Positions 1-6,375 of a DNA stretch of 10,325 nucleotides are shown piece after piece. Origin of the DNA: Deltaproteobacteria bacterium (GTDB taxonomy: Bacteria > Desulfobacterota > Binatia > UBA9968); contig JAERMN010000068.1 of assembly GCA_016844625.1 (NCBI GenBank), positions 1 through 10,325 of the forward strand, given 5' to 3'. Under the pieces are notes generated by a model. The model made no database searches. It saw nothing but the letters and a program-made list of their open reading frames with translations, and had not been told where the DNA came from. Each line of letters begins with the position of its first letter. Position 1 is the first letter of the stretch. The position numbers and the translations under genes were made by a program.

Positions 1-1172
1 CGGGGACCGATCTTGATCGCGGGGATGCCTAGTTCGTTGTAGACATTCGTGTCGGTCCAGATGCTGGCGCGGTCGGGGGCTTCGTGTTTGATCTTTGCTT
101 TGAATAAATATTGGAAAACCTCTTCGGATGATTTGACTAGCGGCTCGACGTTCTTACCTTCGTGGCCGAGTAGCGATTTGTAGATGTCCAATTGATAGTC
201 GAGGCCGGTGGCATTCAAGGTTTTTTCCAACTCGTACTGGATCTGCACGGGGCGGATTTGCGGCGGCATGCGGATGTCGACATAGATCGAGCAGACGCCG
301 GGAAAATAGTTGGGCCGGTAGGGCGCGCCGCCTTCGATGCCGCCGATATTTACTTTGGGATAGAGCGGGCCGGTGGGGGATTGGTAAACATACTTGGCTT
401 CGAATTGAGCGCCCCATTTTTCAATCGCGTCGATGATTTTGGTCATCTTGACGATGGCGTTCATCTTCGTCATCGGATGGGTTTCGCGGTTGGAGCCCCA
501 AGCCGCTTCGGCTTTGCCGAAGGTTTGAATCTTGACCTGGACCACGCCGTTCTGAGTCCAGACGATATTCATGTCGGAGCCGTCACAGCAGACGGCGTAG
601 TCGGAGTGCATGCCGTGGGTTAAGAGATGGCGCGTGCCGGCGCCTTCGCCGCGGTATTCCTTGGTTTGCCACGGGCCGATGGGCGTGCGCGAGATCTCGC
701 CGACGACGGCGGCGAGAATAACGTCGCCTTTGAGTTTTACCCCGCTTTTCTTGAGCGCTTTACCGGCCATCATGAAGGCCGCCACGCCGCCTTTCATGTT
801 CGAGATACCGAGGCCTTGAACTTTGTTGCCGACGATTTTGCCGGCGAGTTCCGACTGCGGTTCCATGGTGGCGACCATGCGGCGGTCTTCTTCCGTACCG
901 GTGAAGCTCGTGTCGGTGTGGCCGTTAAAGCCCAGGCTCAAGCCGGTGCCGTCGCCCTTGACGACTCCCACCGCGTTGGGCCGGTCGAATTCGATGTCTT
1001 GCCGGACGGCTTTGAGGCCGTTGGCTTCGAACCAGTTCAAGATGAACTCGCCGATCGCTTTTTCTTGTCCGGTGGGACTTGGAATGCTGGTTAGCTCGGC
1101 GCCCAATTGCGCGAGTTCGTTGCGGTCGATCTGGGCTAAGACTTTGTTTGCGGCTGCGCTATCAAGCGCCAT
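1..1172 (-). CDS. M20-family metallohydrolase (ArgE/DapE-like deacylase), 3' end outside the window
   Basis: M20 enzymes are binuclear zinc amidohydrolases that cleave acyl-amino acids or small peptides in the cytoplasm. About 390 residues are visible, nearly a full family length (370-430); the last residues, including the C-terminal histidine ligand, lie beyond base 1. Start: ATG at 1170-1172 behind an excellent GGAGG seven bases upstream. The first zinc motif GHTD is present (H85, D87). The position that is normally the bridging aspartate of DMKGG reads SNMKGG (N125). The usual DEE glutamate pair reads GEIS (E159 only), and the usual GEP ligand region reads CDGS (D197). The C-terminal SIWTDTNVYNELGIPAIK stretch near base 60 is typical of the family. 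No signal peptide is seen. The substrate cannot be deduced; argE, dapE, carboxypeptidase G2-like and amidase roles are all possible. The altered ligands suggest a subclade with its own chemistry. Confidence 0.9.
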   Translation of the reverse strand, partial: MALDSAAANKVLAQIDRNELAQLGAELTSIPSPTGQEKAIGEFILNWFEANGLKAVRQDIEFDRPNAVGVVKGDGTGLSLGFNGHTDTSFTGTEEDRRMVATMEPQSELAGKIVGNKVQGLGISNMKGGVAAFMMAGKALKKSGVKLKGDVILAAVVGEISRTPIGPWQTKEYRGEGAGTRHLLTHGMHSDYAVCCDGSDMNIVWTQNGVVQVKIQTFGKAEAAWGSNRETHPMTKMNAIVKMTKIIDAIEKWGAQFEAKYVYQSPTGPLYPKVNIGGIEGGAPYRPNYFPGVCSIYVDIRMPPQIRPVQIQYELEKTLNATGLDYQLDIYKSLLGHEGKNVEPLVKSSEEVFQYLFKAKIKHEAPDRASIWTDTNVYNELGIPAIKIGP

Positions 1173-1234
1173 GACAGTTCCTCCAAAATTGTTTTCAATT
1201 AACGGTTATTCTGGGTTTCCTGTGAACCCGTATT

Positions 1235-1260
1235 CACCACAGAGACCTAGTGAGGCAGAG
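1235..1260. repeat. Degenerate solitary half-arm resembling the R2 palindrome
   Basis: The stretch beginning CACCACAGAGAC and ending GAGGCAGAG resembles the left arm of the palindrome at 4766-4836 (CACCGCAGAGACGCTGAGG), but no complementary arm follows within about 100 bases. It may be a decayed remnant of the same kind of element next to R1. Confidence 0.4.
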
Positions 1261-1282
1261 CCGCAAGCGAAACTCGGAATAT

Positions 1283-1393
1283 CTCGCGCAAAGACGCAAA
1301 GGCCGCAAAGGACGGAAAATAATGGTGAAGATCGTTTGAAAGTTTATCTATCTTTCCCCTCCGAACTTGGCGGGCTTTGCGCCTTGGCGCGAG
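1283..1393. repeat. Imperfect palindrome with GCAAAG micro-repeat arms (R1)
   Basis: The left arm is 1283-1317 and the right arm 1359-1393, each 35 bases. 28 of 35 positions are complementary by my hand alignment, with a 41-base loop. The left arm itself is a degenerate tandem repeat of about 9 bases (GCAAAGAC, GCAAAGGCC, GCAAAGGAC). It looks like a REP/MITE-like intergenic element, or an RNA hairpin if transcribed. No open frame is supported inside it. Confidence 0.75.
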
Positions 1394-1738
1394 GCAATCC
1401 CGGTGTTCGAGTATTTCAAGTTAACGGAATATTTGCGCGAGCCGAGCAAATTTTCAACTATTGTAATGCAGAGATCATAGAGGGTTTATTCAAGCCGCAA
1501 TTTTTATGCGATTTTCTCCGCGGCCGCTGCGCCTCGGCGGCGCAATCTCCGAGACCTGCTTCACAGAAAAGCCTGATGCCCCCTTCTAACTAACCAAGGG
1601 GCTCGTCCAAGTCAATCTGAACAAAGCTTTCGCACTTGTCTTGAAAATCGCCCCTGGGGCCTTTACTGTCTCGATTCAACGGCTTCAGCAAATCTCAAAT
1701 CGCAACATGCCACTGCCAGAAAAAATCCGCATCGCTCT

Positions 1739-1744
1739 AAGGAG
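1739..1744 (+). promoter_or_regulatory. Shine-Dalgarno AAGGAG that fixes the permease start
   Basis: AAGGAG lies four bases before the ATG at 1749. The two longer in-frame starts (TTG at 1641, ATG at 1707) have no comparable site, so 1749 is the preferred start. The spacing is slightly short. Confidence 0.6.
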
Positions 1745-1748
1745 ATCT

Positions 1749-2249
1749 ATGGACACTTCGACGGCCGTCATGATGGCGGCGGCGGTGATCATGTTCATCG
1801 CGGTTTACGCCAAATCGCCGGCGGCGGCGCACCAAGGGCTCAACGCGACGGGATCGCTGCTTTTAGAGATCACGCCGCGCATGATCGCGGCGTTCACTCT
1901 TGCCGGCCTGTTTCAGGCAGTCGTGCCGCAGGAGCTGATCGTGCGCTGGATGGGACACGGGTCGGGCTGGCGCGGACTGCTGATCGGTATGTCGCTTGGC
2001 GGCATAACCCCAGGCGGGCCGATGACTCATTTTCCCGTGATCGCCTCGCTCTACAAGATGGGTGTCGGCATTGGGCCGATGGTCGCGTACTTGAGCGCCT
2101 GGTCGCTATTTGGCTTACAGCGGGTCATCATGTGGGAGATTCCTTTCCTTGGGCCTAAAATCGTGGCGATTCGAGTTGCTGTGAGTTTTTTCTTTCCATT
2201 TCTAGCGGGTTGGCTCTGTGAAATTATTTGGAATAAATTGAGCGTCTAA
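1749..2249 (+). CDS. Half-size permease, ArsP_1/DUF318-like
   Basis: This is an integral inner-membrane protein of 166 residues with roughly five or six hydrophobic segments (about residues 4-21, 44-60, 75-88, 95-105, 109-125 and 137-158). The diagnostic stretch is GGITPGGPMTHFP (84-96), followed by a conserved AWSL-x(10)-EIPFLGP block (117-136). This matches the predicted permease family (PF03773-like), whose full-length members such as ArsP export organoarsenicals. Proteins of this half length are usually annotated only as permease, and their substrate is unknown. Longer in-frame starts exist at 1641 (TTG, 202 residues) and 1707 (ATG, 180 residues); 1749 is chosen for its AAGGAG. Full-length permeases carry a duplicated half, so a dimer or a partner half elsewhere is plausible. 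No arsenic gene or second half-permease is visible nearby. It is followed on the same strand by the PhoD gene after a hairpin-filled 152-base gap. Confidence 0.8.
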   Translation: MDTSTAVMMAAAVIMFIAVYAKSPAAAHQGLNATGSLLLEITPRMIAAFTLAGLFQAVVPQELIVRWMGHGSGWRGLLIGMSLGGITPGGPMTHFPVIASLYKMGVGIGPMVAYLSAWSLFGLQRVIMWEIPFLGPKIVAIRVAVSFFFPFLAGWLCEIIWNKLSV

Positions 2250-2268
2250 TAAATAAACAATCCACTTC

Positions 2269-2295
2269 GAGGTTGGGGATTTAACCCCGACCTCG
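2269..2295. repeat. Hairpin 1 of a four-hairpin array
   Basis: Stem 2269-2279 pairs with 2285-2295 (11 pairs, one G-T wobble) around the five-base loop ATTAA. No T-run follows, so it does not look like a simple intrinsic terminator, although it could slow or protect the 3' end of the permease transcript. Confidence 0.75.
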
Positions 2296-2324
2296 ACCAA
2301 AGGGGGCGAGCATCCCCTTTGGTC
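2295..2324. repeat. Hairpin 2 of a four-hairpin array
   Basis: GACCAAAGGGG (2295-2305) is a perfect 11-base inverted match to 2314-2324, with an eight-base loop. It abuts hairpin 1, sharing base 2295. Confidence 0.8.
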
Positions 2325-2353
2325 GCCTGCGGGGTATTAACCCCCGCAGGCGA
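2323..2353. repeat. Hairpin 3 of a four-hairpin array
   Basis: TCGCCTGCGGGG (2323-2334) is a perfect 12-base inverted match to 2342-2353, with the seven-base loop TATTAAC. It is the strongest of the four stems and overlaps the foot of hairpin 2 by two bases, so hairpins 2 and 3 cannot both be fully closed at the base. Confidence 0.8.
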
Positions 2354-2372
2354 AATGCCCCGTTTATTTGTG

Positions 2373-2390
2373 CCCGCCTCAAGAGGCGGG
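2373..2390. repeat. Hairpin 4, overlapping the possible PhoD ribosome-binding region
   Basis: CCCGCCTC (2373-2380) pairs with GAGGCGGG (2383-2390); sterically this is a seven-pair stem with the loop CAAG. The 3' arm, GAGGCGGGG, is the only purine-rich Shine-Dalgarno-like stretch before the PhoD start at 2402 and would be sequestered when the stem forms. That is a possible translational brake (inference). Confidence 0.6.
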
Positions 2391-2401
2391 GTTAACATAG
2401 A

Positions 2402-3685
2402 ATGATCATGAACCGGCGCAAGTTTCTCAAAGCCCTGGGCGGGGCAGGACTGGCAATCCCTAGTGGGTTGACGGGCTTTGGCTGTGGAACGGTCGTCGTT
2501 CCAAGCGATCCAGGCACAGGTCTGTCACTGGGCTACATCTGTGGCGATGTCACGCACCAGAGCGCGCTTATCTGGTTGCGCGCCGACGCTGGCAGCCAAA
2601 CCTCGCTGCAGTTTAGCGTCGACCCCGGTTTCGCTGAATCCCGCTCGACAAAGGTTTACACCGTCGATCCGAGTGCCGATTTTACAGCACAAATTTCGCT
2701 CGACAACTTGCTGCCGTCGACGCGCTATTATTATCGCGGCTTGGTTGCCGGAAAATCGCCAGGGCCGGTTGCTAGATTCCTTACTGCACCGCGGCTCGAC
2801 GAAAACGCCAAAGTGAGCTTCTGCTTTAGCGGCGATACCCGAGAAAGTTATCAGCCCTTCACCGTCATGCAGGCGGTACAGGCGCAGCAGCCGGATTTTT
2901 TCTTACACCTGGGCGACACCATTTATGCCGACCGCGGCGGCAGCGCGCAGCGCTTGGAGGAGTTTTGGCAAAAATATCGGGCCAACCGCAACGATCCGTT
3001 TCACCGTAATTGCTTTGCTTCCACCAGCGTGTACGCGCTATGGGACGACCACGAAGTTGAAGACAATTATTTGCCGGGACATCCCCTGGCGCCGGTCGGG
3101 CGCAAGGCTTTTCTCGACTACTGGCCGATTCGCCGCTCGGCGGCCGAACCGGAGCGCATTTTTCGGTCGGTCCGTTGGGGCAGCGCGGTGGAATTGTTTC
3201 TCCTCGACACGCGCCAATATCGCGACCCAAAACGCACGACGATGCTCGGCAAACCCCAGTGTGAATGGTTGCTCGACGGCTTGGCGCGATCGACGGCGGC
3301 GTTTAAGTTTATCGCGACGACGGTGCCGATGGCTGGCGGCGGCAGAGACCGCTGGGACGGCTATCCCAAAGAACGCGCCCAAATACTGCGCTTCATCAAC
3401 GAGAAAAAAATACGCGGGATTGTTTTCTTGAGCGCCGATCTGCACTGCGCCGCGATCACCAAGATCCCCAAAAGCGGAGGGCTGCTTGATATTTCGGCCG
3501 GGCCTCTGGCGTCACCGTTGAATCGTGTGACCGATGGCACTAACCGGCGCTACGAATTTTTTCGTGCGGAGAATTTTAACTTTGCCCAGATCACCGTCGA
3601 TCCCAAAGTGAATGCCAACGAAGCGCTGCTAGAATTCATCGACCAGGACCGTCAGGTGTTTCATACTAGGAAGATCCGGGCCTGA
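2402..3685 (+). CDS. phoD: PhoD-family alkaline phosphatase/phosphodiesterase, Tat-exported
   Basis: PhoD enzymes are secreted metallophosphoesterases that release phosphate from phosphomonoesters and phosphodiesters outside the inner membrane. The 427 residues begin with a twin-arginine signal, RRKFLK (5-10), then a hydrophobic stretch ending at GFGC (C28), a weak lipobox that may anchor the protein. A beta-sandwich PhoD_N domain spans about 40-130. The catalytic domain follows, with SGDTRE (143-148), HLGDTIYAD (169-177), WDDHEVEDNY (214-223) and SADLHCAA (344-351). The spacings D172-x-x-Y175 and D346-x-H348 agree with metal ligands described for Bacillus subtilis PhoD. Start: ATG at 2402, or ATG at 2408, which puts the arginines at positions 3-4; neither has a clear free Shine-Dalgarno. 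It follows the permease on the same strand. I see no Pho box, so phosphate control cannot be claimed. Confidence 0.92.
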   Translation: MIMNRRKFLKALGGAGLAIPSGLTGFGCGTVVVPSDPGTGLSLGYICGDVTHQSALIWLRADAGSQTSLQFSVDPGFAESRSTKVYTVDPSADFTAQISLDNLLPSTRYYYRGLVAGKSPGPVARFLTAPRLDENAKVSFCFSGDTRESYQPFTVMQAVQAQQPDFFLHLGDTIYADRGGSAQRLEEFWQKYRANRNDPFHRNCFASTSVYALWDDHEVEDNYLPGHPLAPVGRKAFLDYWPIRRSAAEPERIFRSVRWGSAVELFLLDTRQYRDPKRTTMLGKPQCEWLLDGLARSTAAFKFIATTVPMAGGGRDRWDGYPKERAQILRFINEKKIRGIVFLSADLHCAAITKIPKSGGLLDISAGPLASPLNRVTDGTNRRYEFFRAENFNFAQITVDPKVNANEALLEFIDQDRQVFHTRKIRA

Positions 3686-3703
3686 GTGATTCTGGGATGA
3701 GCG

Positions 3704-3727
3704 TTACACGAGTGCAAACTAGTGTTA
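3704..3727. terminator. Possible shared hairpin between convergent genes
   Basis: TTACACGAGT (3704-3713) is 8/10 complementary to 3718-3727 around the loop GCAA, in the 39-base space between the PhoD stop and the dehydrogenase stop, overlapping the latter. The stem is short and imperfect and only a few Ts follow on the + strand, so a bidirectional terminator role is tentative. Confidence 0.25.
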
Positions 3728-4696
3728 TTTGCGGCGGTAGTTCAGCGCTTCCGGATTGAGCGCGCGGGTGAGCTTGCCGTCCATGTAGTCGAGGATGTTG
3801 GTCACGGCGTTTTCGGCGAAGCTTTGGAAACCGGAATCGGTTGGCCAACCCAGATGCGGCGTGATGACTACGTTGTCGAGCTGGGTGATCGGATGATTCT
3901 GCGCCAGCGGTTCTTCGGCGAAGACATCGAGCGCCGCGCCGGCGATGGTTTTTTCTTTAAGAACTTGCACCAGGGCCGTTTCGTCGATGATCGCGCCGCG
4001 GGCCGTGTTGACCAGGTAGGCCGACTTCTTCATCAAGCGCAGCCGTTCTTCATTCAACAAATGCTTGCTTTGTTCAGATAATTTCAAATGCACGCTGACC
4101 ACGTCGGCAGTTCGTAACACTTCTTCCAACGGCATGAACGTCGCGTCAGATTTGGCCGCGCGCTCCTGGGTCAGCGTCGGTCCCCAGGCGATCACTTTCA
4201 TGCCAAAGGCGCGGGCGATCGCCGCGACTTCGGTGCCGATCTTACCCAGTCCTAAGATTCCGATGGTCTTGCCTTTGAGCACGTAACCCAACACCAGCGG
4301 CCACTCGCCGTGGCGCATAGCGCGGTCGCTCAGCGAAATGCGGCGCATGACATCGAACATTAACCCAAAGGTCAACTCCGTCGTGCTGTTGCCGCCCGGC
4401 GCCAGGCTGACGACGATGCCGCACTCGGTCGCCGCGTCCAGGTCGATGTGGTACGCGTGGTTGCCGGTCTGTGCGATGAACTCGAGATCGGCAAGCTTGT
4501 GCAGCAGCGCGGCAGGAAATTTTGTCCGCTCGCGAATCGGAATGATCGCTTGGGAAGCGCTCAGCGTGCGCACCAGAGCGTCTTCGTCGGCAAATTTTTC
4601 GGTGAATATTTGGACGTCGGTTTTTTTCTTAAGCCGCGCGATCGCTTCGGTTGGCGCGAGGGCGCGCTGGTAGTCGTCGAGCACCGTGACTTTCAT
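3725..4696 (-). CDS. D-isomer-specific 2-hydroxyacid dehydrogenase
   Basis: This cytoplasmic NAD(P)-dependent oxidoreductase family interconverts 2-hydroxyacids and 2-ketoacids. It has 323 residues, the usual length (310-340). An N-terminal substrate-binding lobe covers about 1-100 and the Rossmann lobe about 101-290, with GLGKIG (149-154). The catalytic triad of the family is complete: R233 in NTARGAIID, E262 in AEEPL and H281 in TPHLGW. At the end of the second Rossmann strand, where NAD-preferring members carry Asp, the sequence is AWGPTLT with G172, so cofactor preference is open. Start: ATG at 4694-4696 with only a weak GAAGA upstream; a longer GTG start at 4768 would run into a palindrome and is rejected. 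It is the last of three minus-strand metabolic genes. The exact substrate (glyoxylate, hydroxypyruvate, phosphoglycerate or other) is unknown, and no serA-type ACT domain is present. Confidence 0.9.
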   Translation of the reverse strand: MKVTVLDDYQRALAPTEAIARLKKKTDVQIFTEKFADEDALVRTLSASQAIIPIRERTKFPAALLHKLADLEFIAQTGNHAYHIDLDAATECGIVVSLAPGGNSTTELTFGLMFDVMRRISLSDRAMRHGEWPLVLGYVLKGKTIGILGLGKIGTEVAAIARAFGMKVIAWGPTLTQERAAKSDATFMPLEEVLRTADVVSVHLKLSEQSKHLLNEERLRLMKKSAYLVNTARGAIIDETALVQVLKEKTIAGAALDVFAEEPLAQNHPITQLDNVVITPHLGWPTDSGFQSFAENAVTNILDYMDGKLTRALNPEALNYRRK

Positions 4697-4765
4697 GATC
4701 GAATCTTCACGCTTGATTGGGCAAACCAGATTTATGGCGATTCCAGTGATACGACTCGGAGATGA

Positions 4766-4836
4766 CACCGCAGAGACGCTGAGGACGCCGAGAAAAACTT
4801 TAAAATTACCTCCGTGAACTCTGCGTCTCCGCGGTG
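4766..4836. repeat. Imperfect palindrome with GCAGAGAC-type micro-repeat arms (R2)
   Basis: Left arm 4766-4792 and right arm 4810-4836 match at 21 of 27 positions, with a 17-base A/T-rich loop. The left arm is a degenerate 9-base repeat (GCAGAGAC, GCTGAGGAC, GCCGAG). It fills most of the gap between the RidA-like gene and the dehydrogenase, both leftward, so a through-transcript would fold here. Confidence 0.75.
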
Positions 4837-4849
4837 AATACTCTTTCGC

Positions 4850-5239
4850 TCAGATCACCGCGATGCCGGCGATCTCGATCAAGTAATCCGGATTGGCAAG
4901 GCCGCTGACGATAACCAGCGTGCTCGTCGGCGGAGTCTTTTTGTACTGAGTGCTGCGCACCCGGTTATAACCTTCGCGGTATTCTCTTCCGGTAATGTAG
5001 GTGGTGCTCATGACGAGATTGTCGAGGGTGCCGCCGGCGGCCTTCAACACGGCGCGCAGATTGTCGAAGACTTGCCGGGTTTGCGCCTCGATATCGCCTT
5101 TGCCGACGACATTGCCGTCTTTGTCGGAAGCGGTTTGGCCGGCGATAAAGAGCAGCTTGCCACCGCTATTGAGAATGCCCTGGCTATAGCGCGGCCGCGG
5201 ATCGTTCAAGGTTTTCGGTTGAATCACTTTACGTGGCAT
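4850..5239 (-). CDS. RidA/YjgF/UK114-family protein lacking the catalytic arginine
   Basis: RidA proteins are small cytoplasmic trimers; archetypal members hydrolyse reactive enamines and imines released by PLP enzymes. At 129 residues it has the family's usual length (about 125-135). Family features seen are YSQGI (18-22), FIAGQTASD (31-39), QVFDNLRAVLKAAGG (56-70) and the terminal LIEIAGIAVI (120-129, including the conserved E122). In the normal PARST block, the arginine that binds the substrate carboxylate is replaced: PPTSTL (103-108, T105). Deaminase activity of the RidA type is therefore doubtful, and the protein more likely belongs to one of the arginine-less Rid subfamilies with other or unknown ligands. 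Start: ATG 5237-5239 with a strong AAGGAG six bases upstream. It lies between the substrate-binding protein and the dehydrogenase, a context seen in catabolic clusters. Confidence 0.9.
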   Translation of the reverse strand: MPRKVIQPKTLNDPRPRYSQGILNSGGKLLFIAGQTASDKDGNVVGKGDIEAQTRQVFDNLRAVLKAAGGTLDNLVMSTTYITGREYREGYNRVRSTQYKKTPPTSTLVIVSGLANPDYLIEIAGIAVI

Positions 5240-5264
5240 ATGGGTCTCCTTTCGGGATTAGGTT

Positions 5265-5344
5265 GGAGTGATGGAGTGTTGGAGCACTGGAGTATTGGGT
5301 TTATCCGGACCCATCACTTCACCACTCCAGTACTCCATCACGCC
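5265..5344. repeat. Imperfect palindrome with GGAGTGAT-type micro-repeat arms (R3)
   Basis: Left arm 5265-5299 and right arm 5310-5344, each 35 bases, match at 26 of 35 positions with a ten-base loop. The left arm is four copies of an 8-base unit (GGAGTGAT, GGAGTGTT, GGAGCACT, GGAGTATT). It sits between the substrate-binding-protein stop at 5352 and the RidA-like start at 5239. Confidence 0.75.
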
Positions 5345-5351
5345 AATGTTG

Positions 5352-6353
5352 CTATTTCGTCGGGTAACGCTTCGCCATTTCAGTAAAGAAGCCTTCCTTT
5401 TCTAACTCTTGTAGAAAGCTTAAGTCAACGAATTGCTCAGGCTTAAAATTCTTTGCCTGAGGCAAGGTCGGCGCGATCAGGTCGAGCATGTACTGGATGC
5501 CTTTGAGCGTGGGGTAGGGCTTCTTCGGAATCCACTTGATGTAACCATTGTAAGAATCTTCGAGCATCTCTTGATCGTTGGTGCGCATGTATTTGGCAAA
5601 CACCCTCTGGGCCTCTTTTTTATTGGCGAAGACAAAATAAATCGCTTCGACGAAACCCTTGAGCGCGTTTTTCACGGTGTCACGGTTGCTGGCAATGTAA
5701 CCGCGCGAGGTGGCAAATCCATTGCCTTGTACCTCAACCCCCAAATCGGCAACGGAGAATAGCTCGTTGAAGCCGCTCTTTCGCGCCGGCGCTGCGGCTG
5801 ACGAGGTGAAGAATGTTGCATCGATCCTGCCCGCCAACATTGCCCCTAACCGTTCCGCGTCCGGGCCCGTGGGCACGAGCGCGACTTCCTTGTTGATCTC
5901 TATGTTGAGGTGCTGGAACAGGATGTTGGCTGCGTTATGGGTCGCCGAGCCGTAACCGCTGATGCCGAATTTTTTACCTTTGAGTTCTTCGAGCTTGTTG
6001 ATGCCTTTGCGGGCAAAAACAATCTGATCGTACTTTGTTTCTACGGCGGCCACCAGCACGAGGTTGTAGCCTTGTAGACTGGCCTGGACCACCGTGCCGA
6101 TGTTGACGATCGGTGGATCGCCGGCGACCAACGCTTGGGTTGCCATCTGGCCACCGCGGAGAAAAATTGGTTCGACTTCGAGGCCGTATTTTGCGAACAA
6201 CCCCATTTCCTTGGCGACCCAGACGTTGCTCTGGCGAAAACTCAACGACGGATAGCCGATGCGGATGCGCTTGAGTGCTTGGGCGCTCGTTTGGTTTGCG
6301 GCGCTGAAGTGGAATAGGACTAATATGACTAATAGGGCCAAGAGTTTTTTCAC
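5352..6353 (-). CDS. ABC-type periplasmic substrate-binding protein, NMT1/SsuA-like
   Basis: This is a secreted solute-binding protein, expected to capture a small organic molecule for an ABC importer. It has 333 residues, with a Sec signal peptide at about 1-26 (MKKLLALLVILVLF core, cleavage near SAQA-LKR). The mature fold shows family landmarks: RIGYPSLSFRQSNVWVAKEMG (about 31-51), YGLEVEPIFLRGG (56-68), the LKGKKFGISGYGSATH hinge region (124-139), and helical C-terminal segments ending in FVDLSFLQELEKE (308-320). Start: GTG at 6351-6353 with AAAGG six bases upstream. No permease or ATPase gene is in the window, so it either borrows an importer or its partners lie elsewhere. The ligand is unpredictable: sulfonates, pyrimidine precursors, nitrate-like or aromatic compounds are all known in related families. 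A remnant of a second such gene lies immediately upstream. Confidence 0.88.
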   Translation of the reverse strand: MKKLLALLVILVLFHFSAANQTSAQALKRIRIGYPSLSFRQSNVWVAKEMGLFAKYGLEVEPIFLRGGQMATQALVAGDPPIVNIGTVVQASLQGYNLVLVAAVETKYDQIVFARKGINKLEELKGKKFGISGYGSATHNAANILFQHLNIEINKEVALVPTGPDAERLGAMLAGRIDATFFTSSAAAPARKSGFNELFSVADLGVEVQGNGFATSRGYIASNRDTVKNALKGFVEAIYFVFANKKEAQRVFAKYMRTNDQEMLEDSYNGYIKWIPKKPYPTLKGIQYMLDLIAPTLPQAKNFKPEQFVDLSFLQELEKEGFFTEMAKRYPTK

Positions 6354-6375
6354 GTTACACCTTTCGAGAATTTGC

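Larger units (their letters stand above)
1173..1748. other. Long intergenic gap between divergent genes
   Basis: This 576-base region separates the leftward M20 gene from the rightward permease, so it should hold both promoters, but I find no convincing -35/-10 pair for either. It contains a degenerate half-arm at 1235-1260, a large imperfect palindrome at 1283-1393, and a small hairpin at 1580-1601 (CCCCTT/AAGGGG, 10-base loop, no T-run after it). AT-rich sequence around 1410-1510 could carry a promoter. A TTGAAA at 1641 with a poor TACTGT 17 bases later is the best + strand candidate and is weak. Open frames crossing the gap show no recognisable protein and are probably fortuitous. Confidence 0.6.

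Noticed and set aside
1283..1393. CRISPR-like repeats in R1-R4
   Set aside because: Units are 8-9 bases with no spacers, organised as inverted arms, and no cas gene is present.
823..1593. Long open frame of 256 codons on the + strand
   Set aside because: It is antisense to the M20 gene over half its length and runs through palindrome R1. The composition is low in recognisable motifs, and the antisense frame has clear family motifs and a strong ribosome-binding site.
1641..1748. N-terminal extension of the permease from a TTG start
   Set aside because: No ribosome-binding site precedes TTG 1641 or ATG 1707, the extension is not membrane-like, and AAGGAG precedes the ATG at 1749.
2269..2396. 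Integron attC-like site suggested by TTAAC/GTTAAC words and hairpins
   Set aside because: There are no paired R and L boxes in the right order, no cassette-like small genes and no tyrosine integrase in the window.
3722..4081. Several 60-140-codon open frames antisense to real genes, including those opposite phoD, the dehydrogenase and the 837-residue gene
   Set aside because: They are shadow frames caused by the GC-biased third positions of the real genes and lack start signals or recognisable domains.
4697..4768. Longer dehydrogenase from a GTG start
   Set aside because: The added 24 residues have no family similarity and the start lies in the arm of palindrome R2; the protein from the ATG at 4696 has the normal N-terminal strand.
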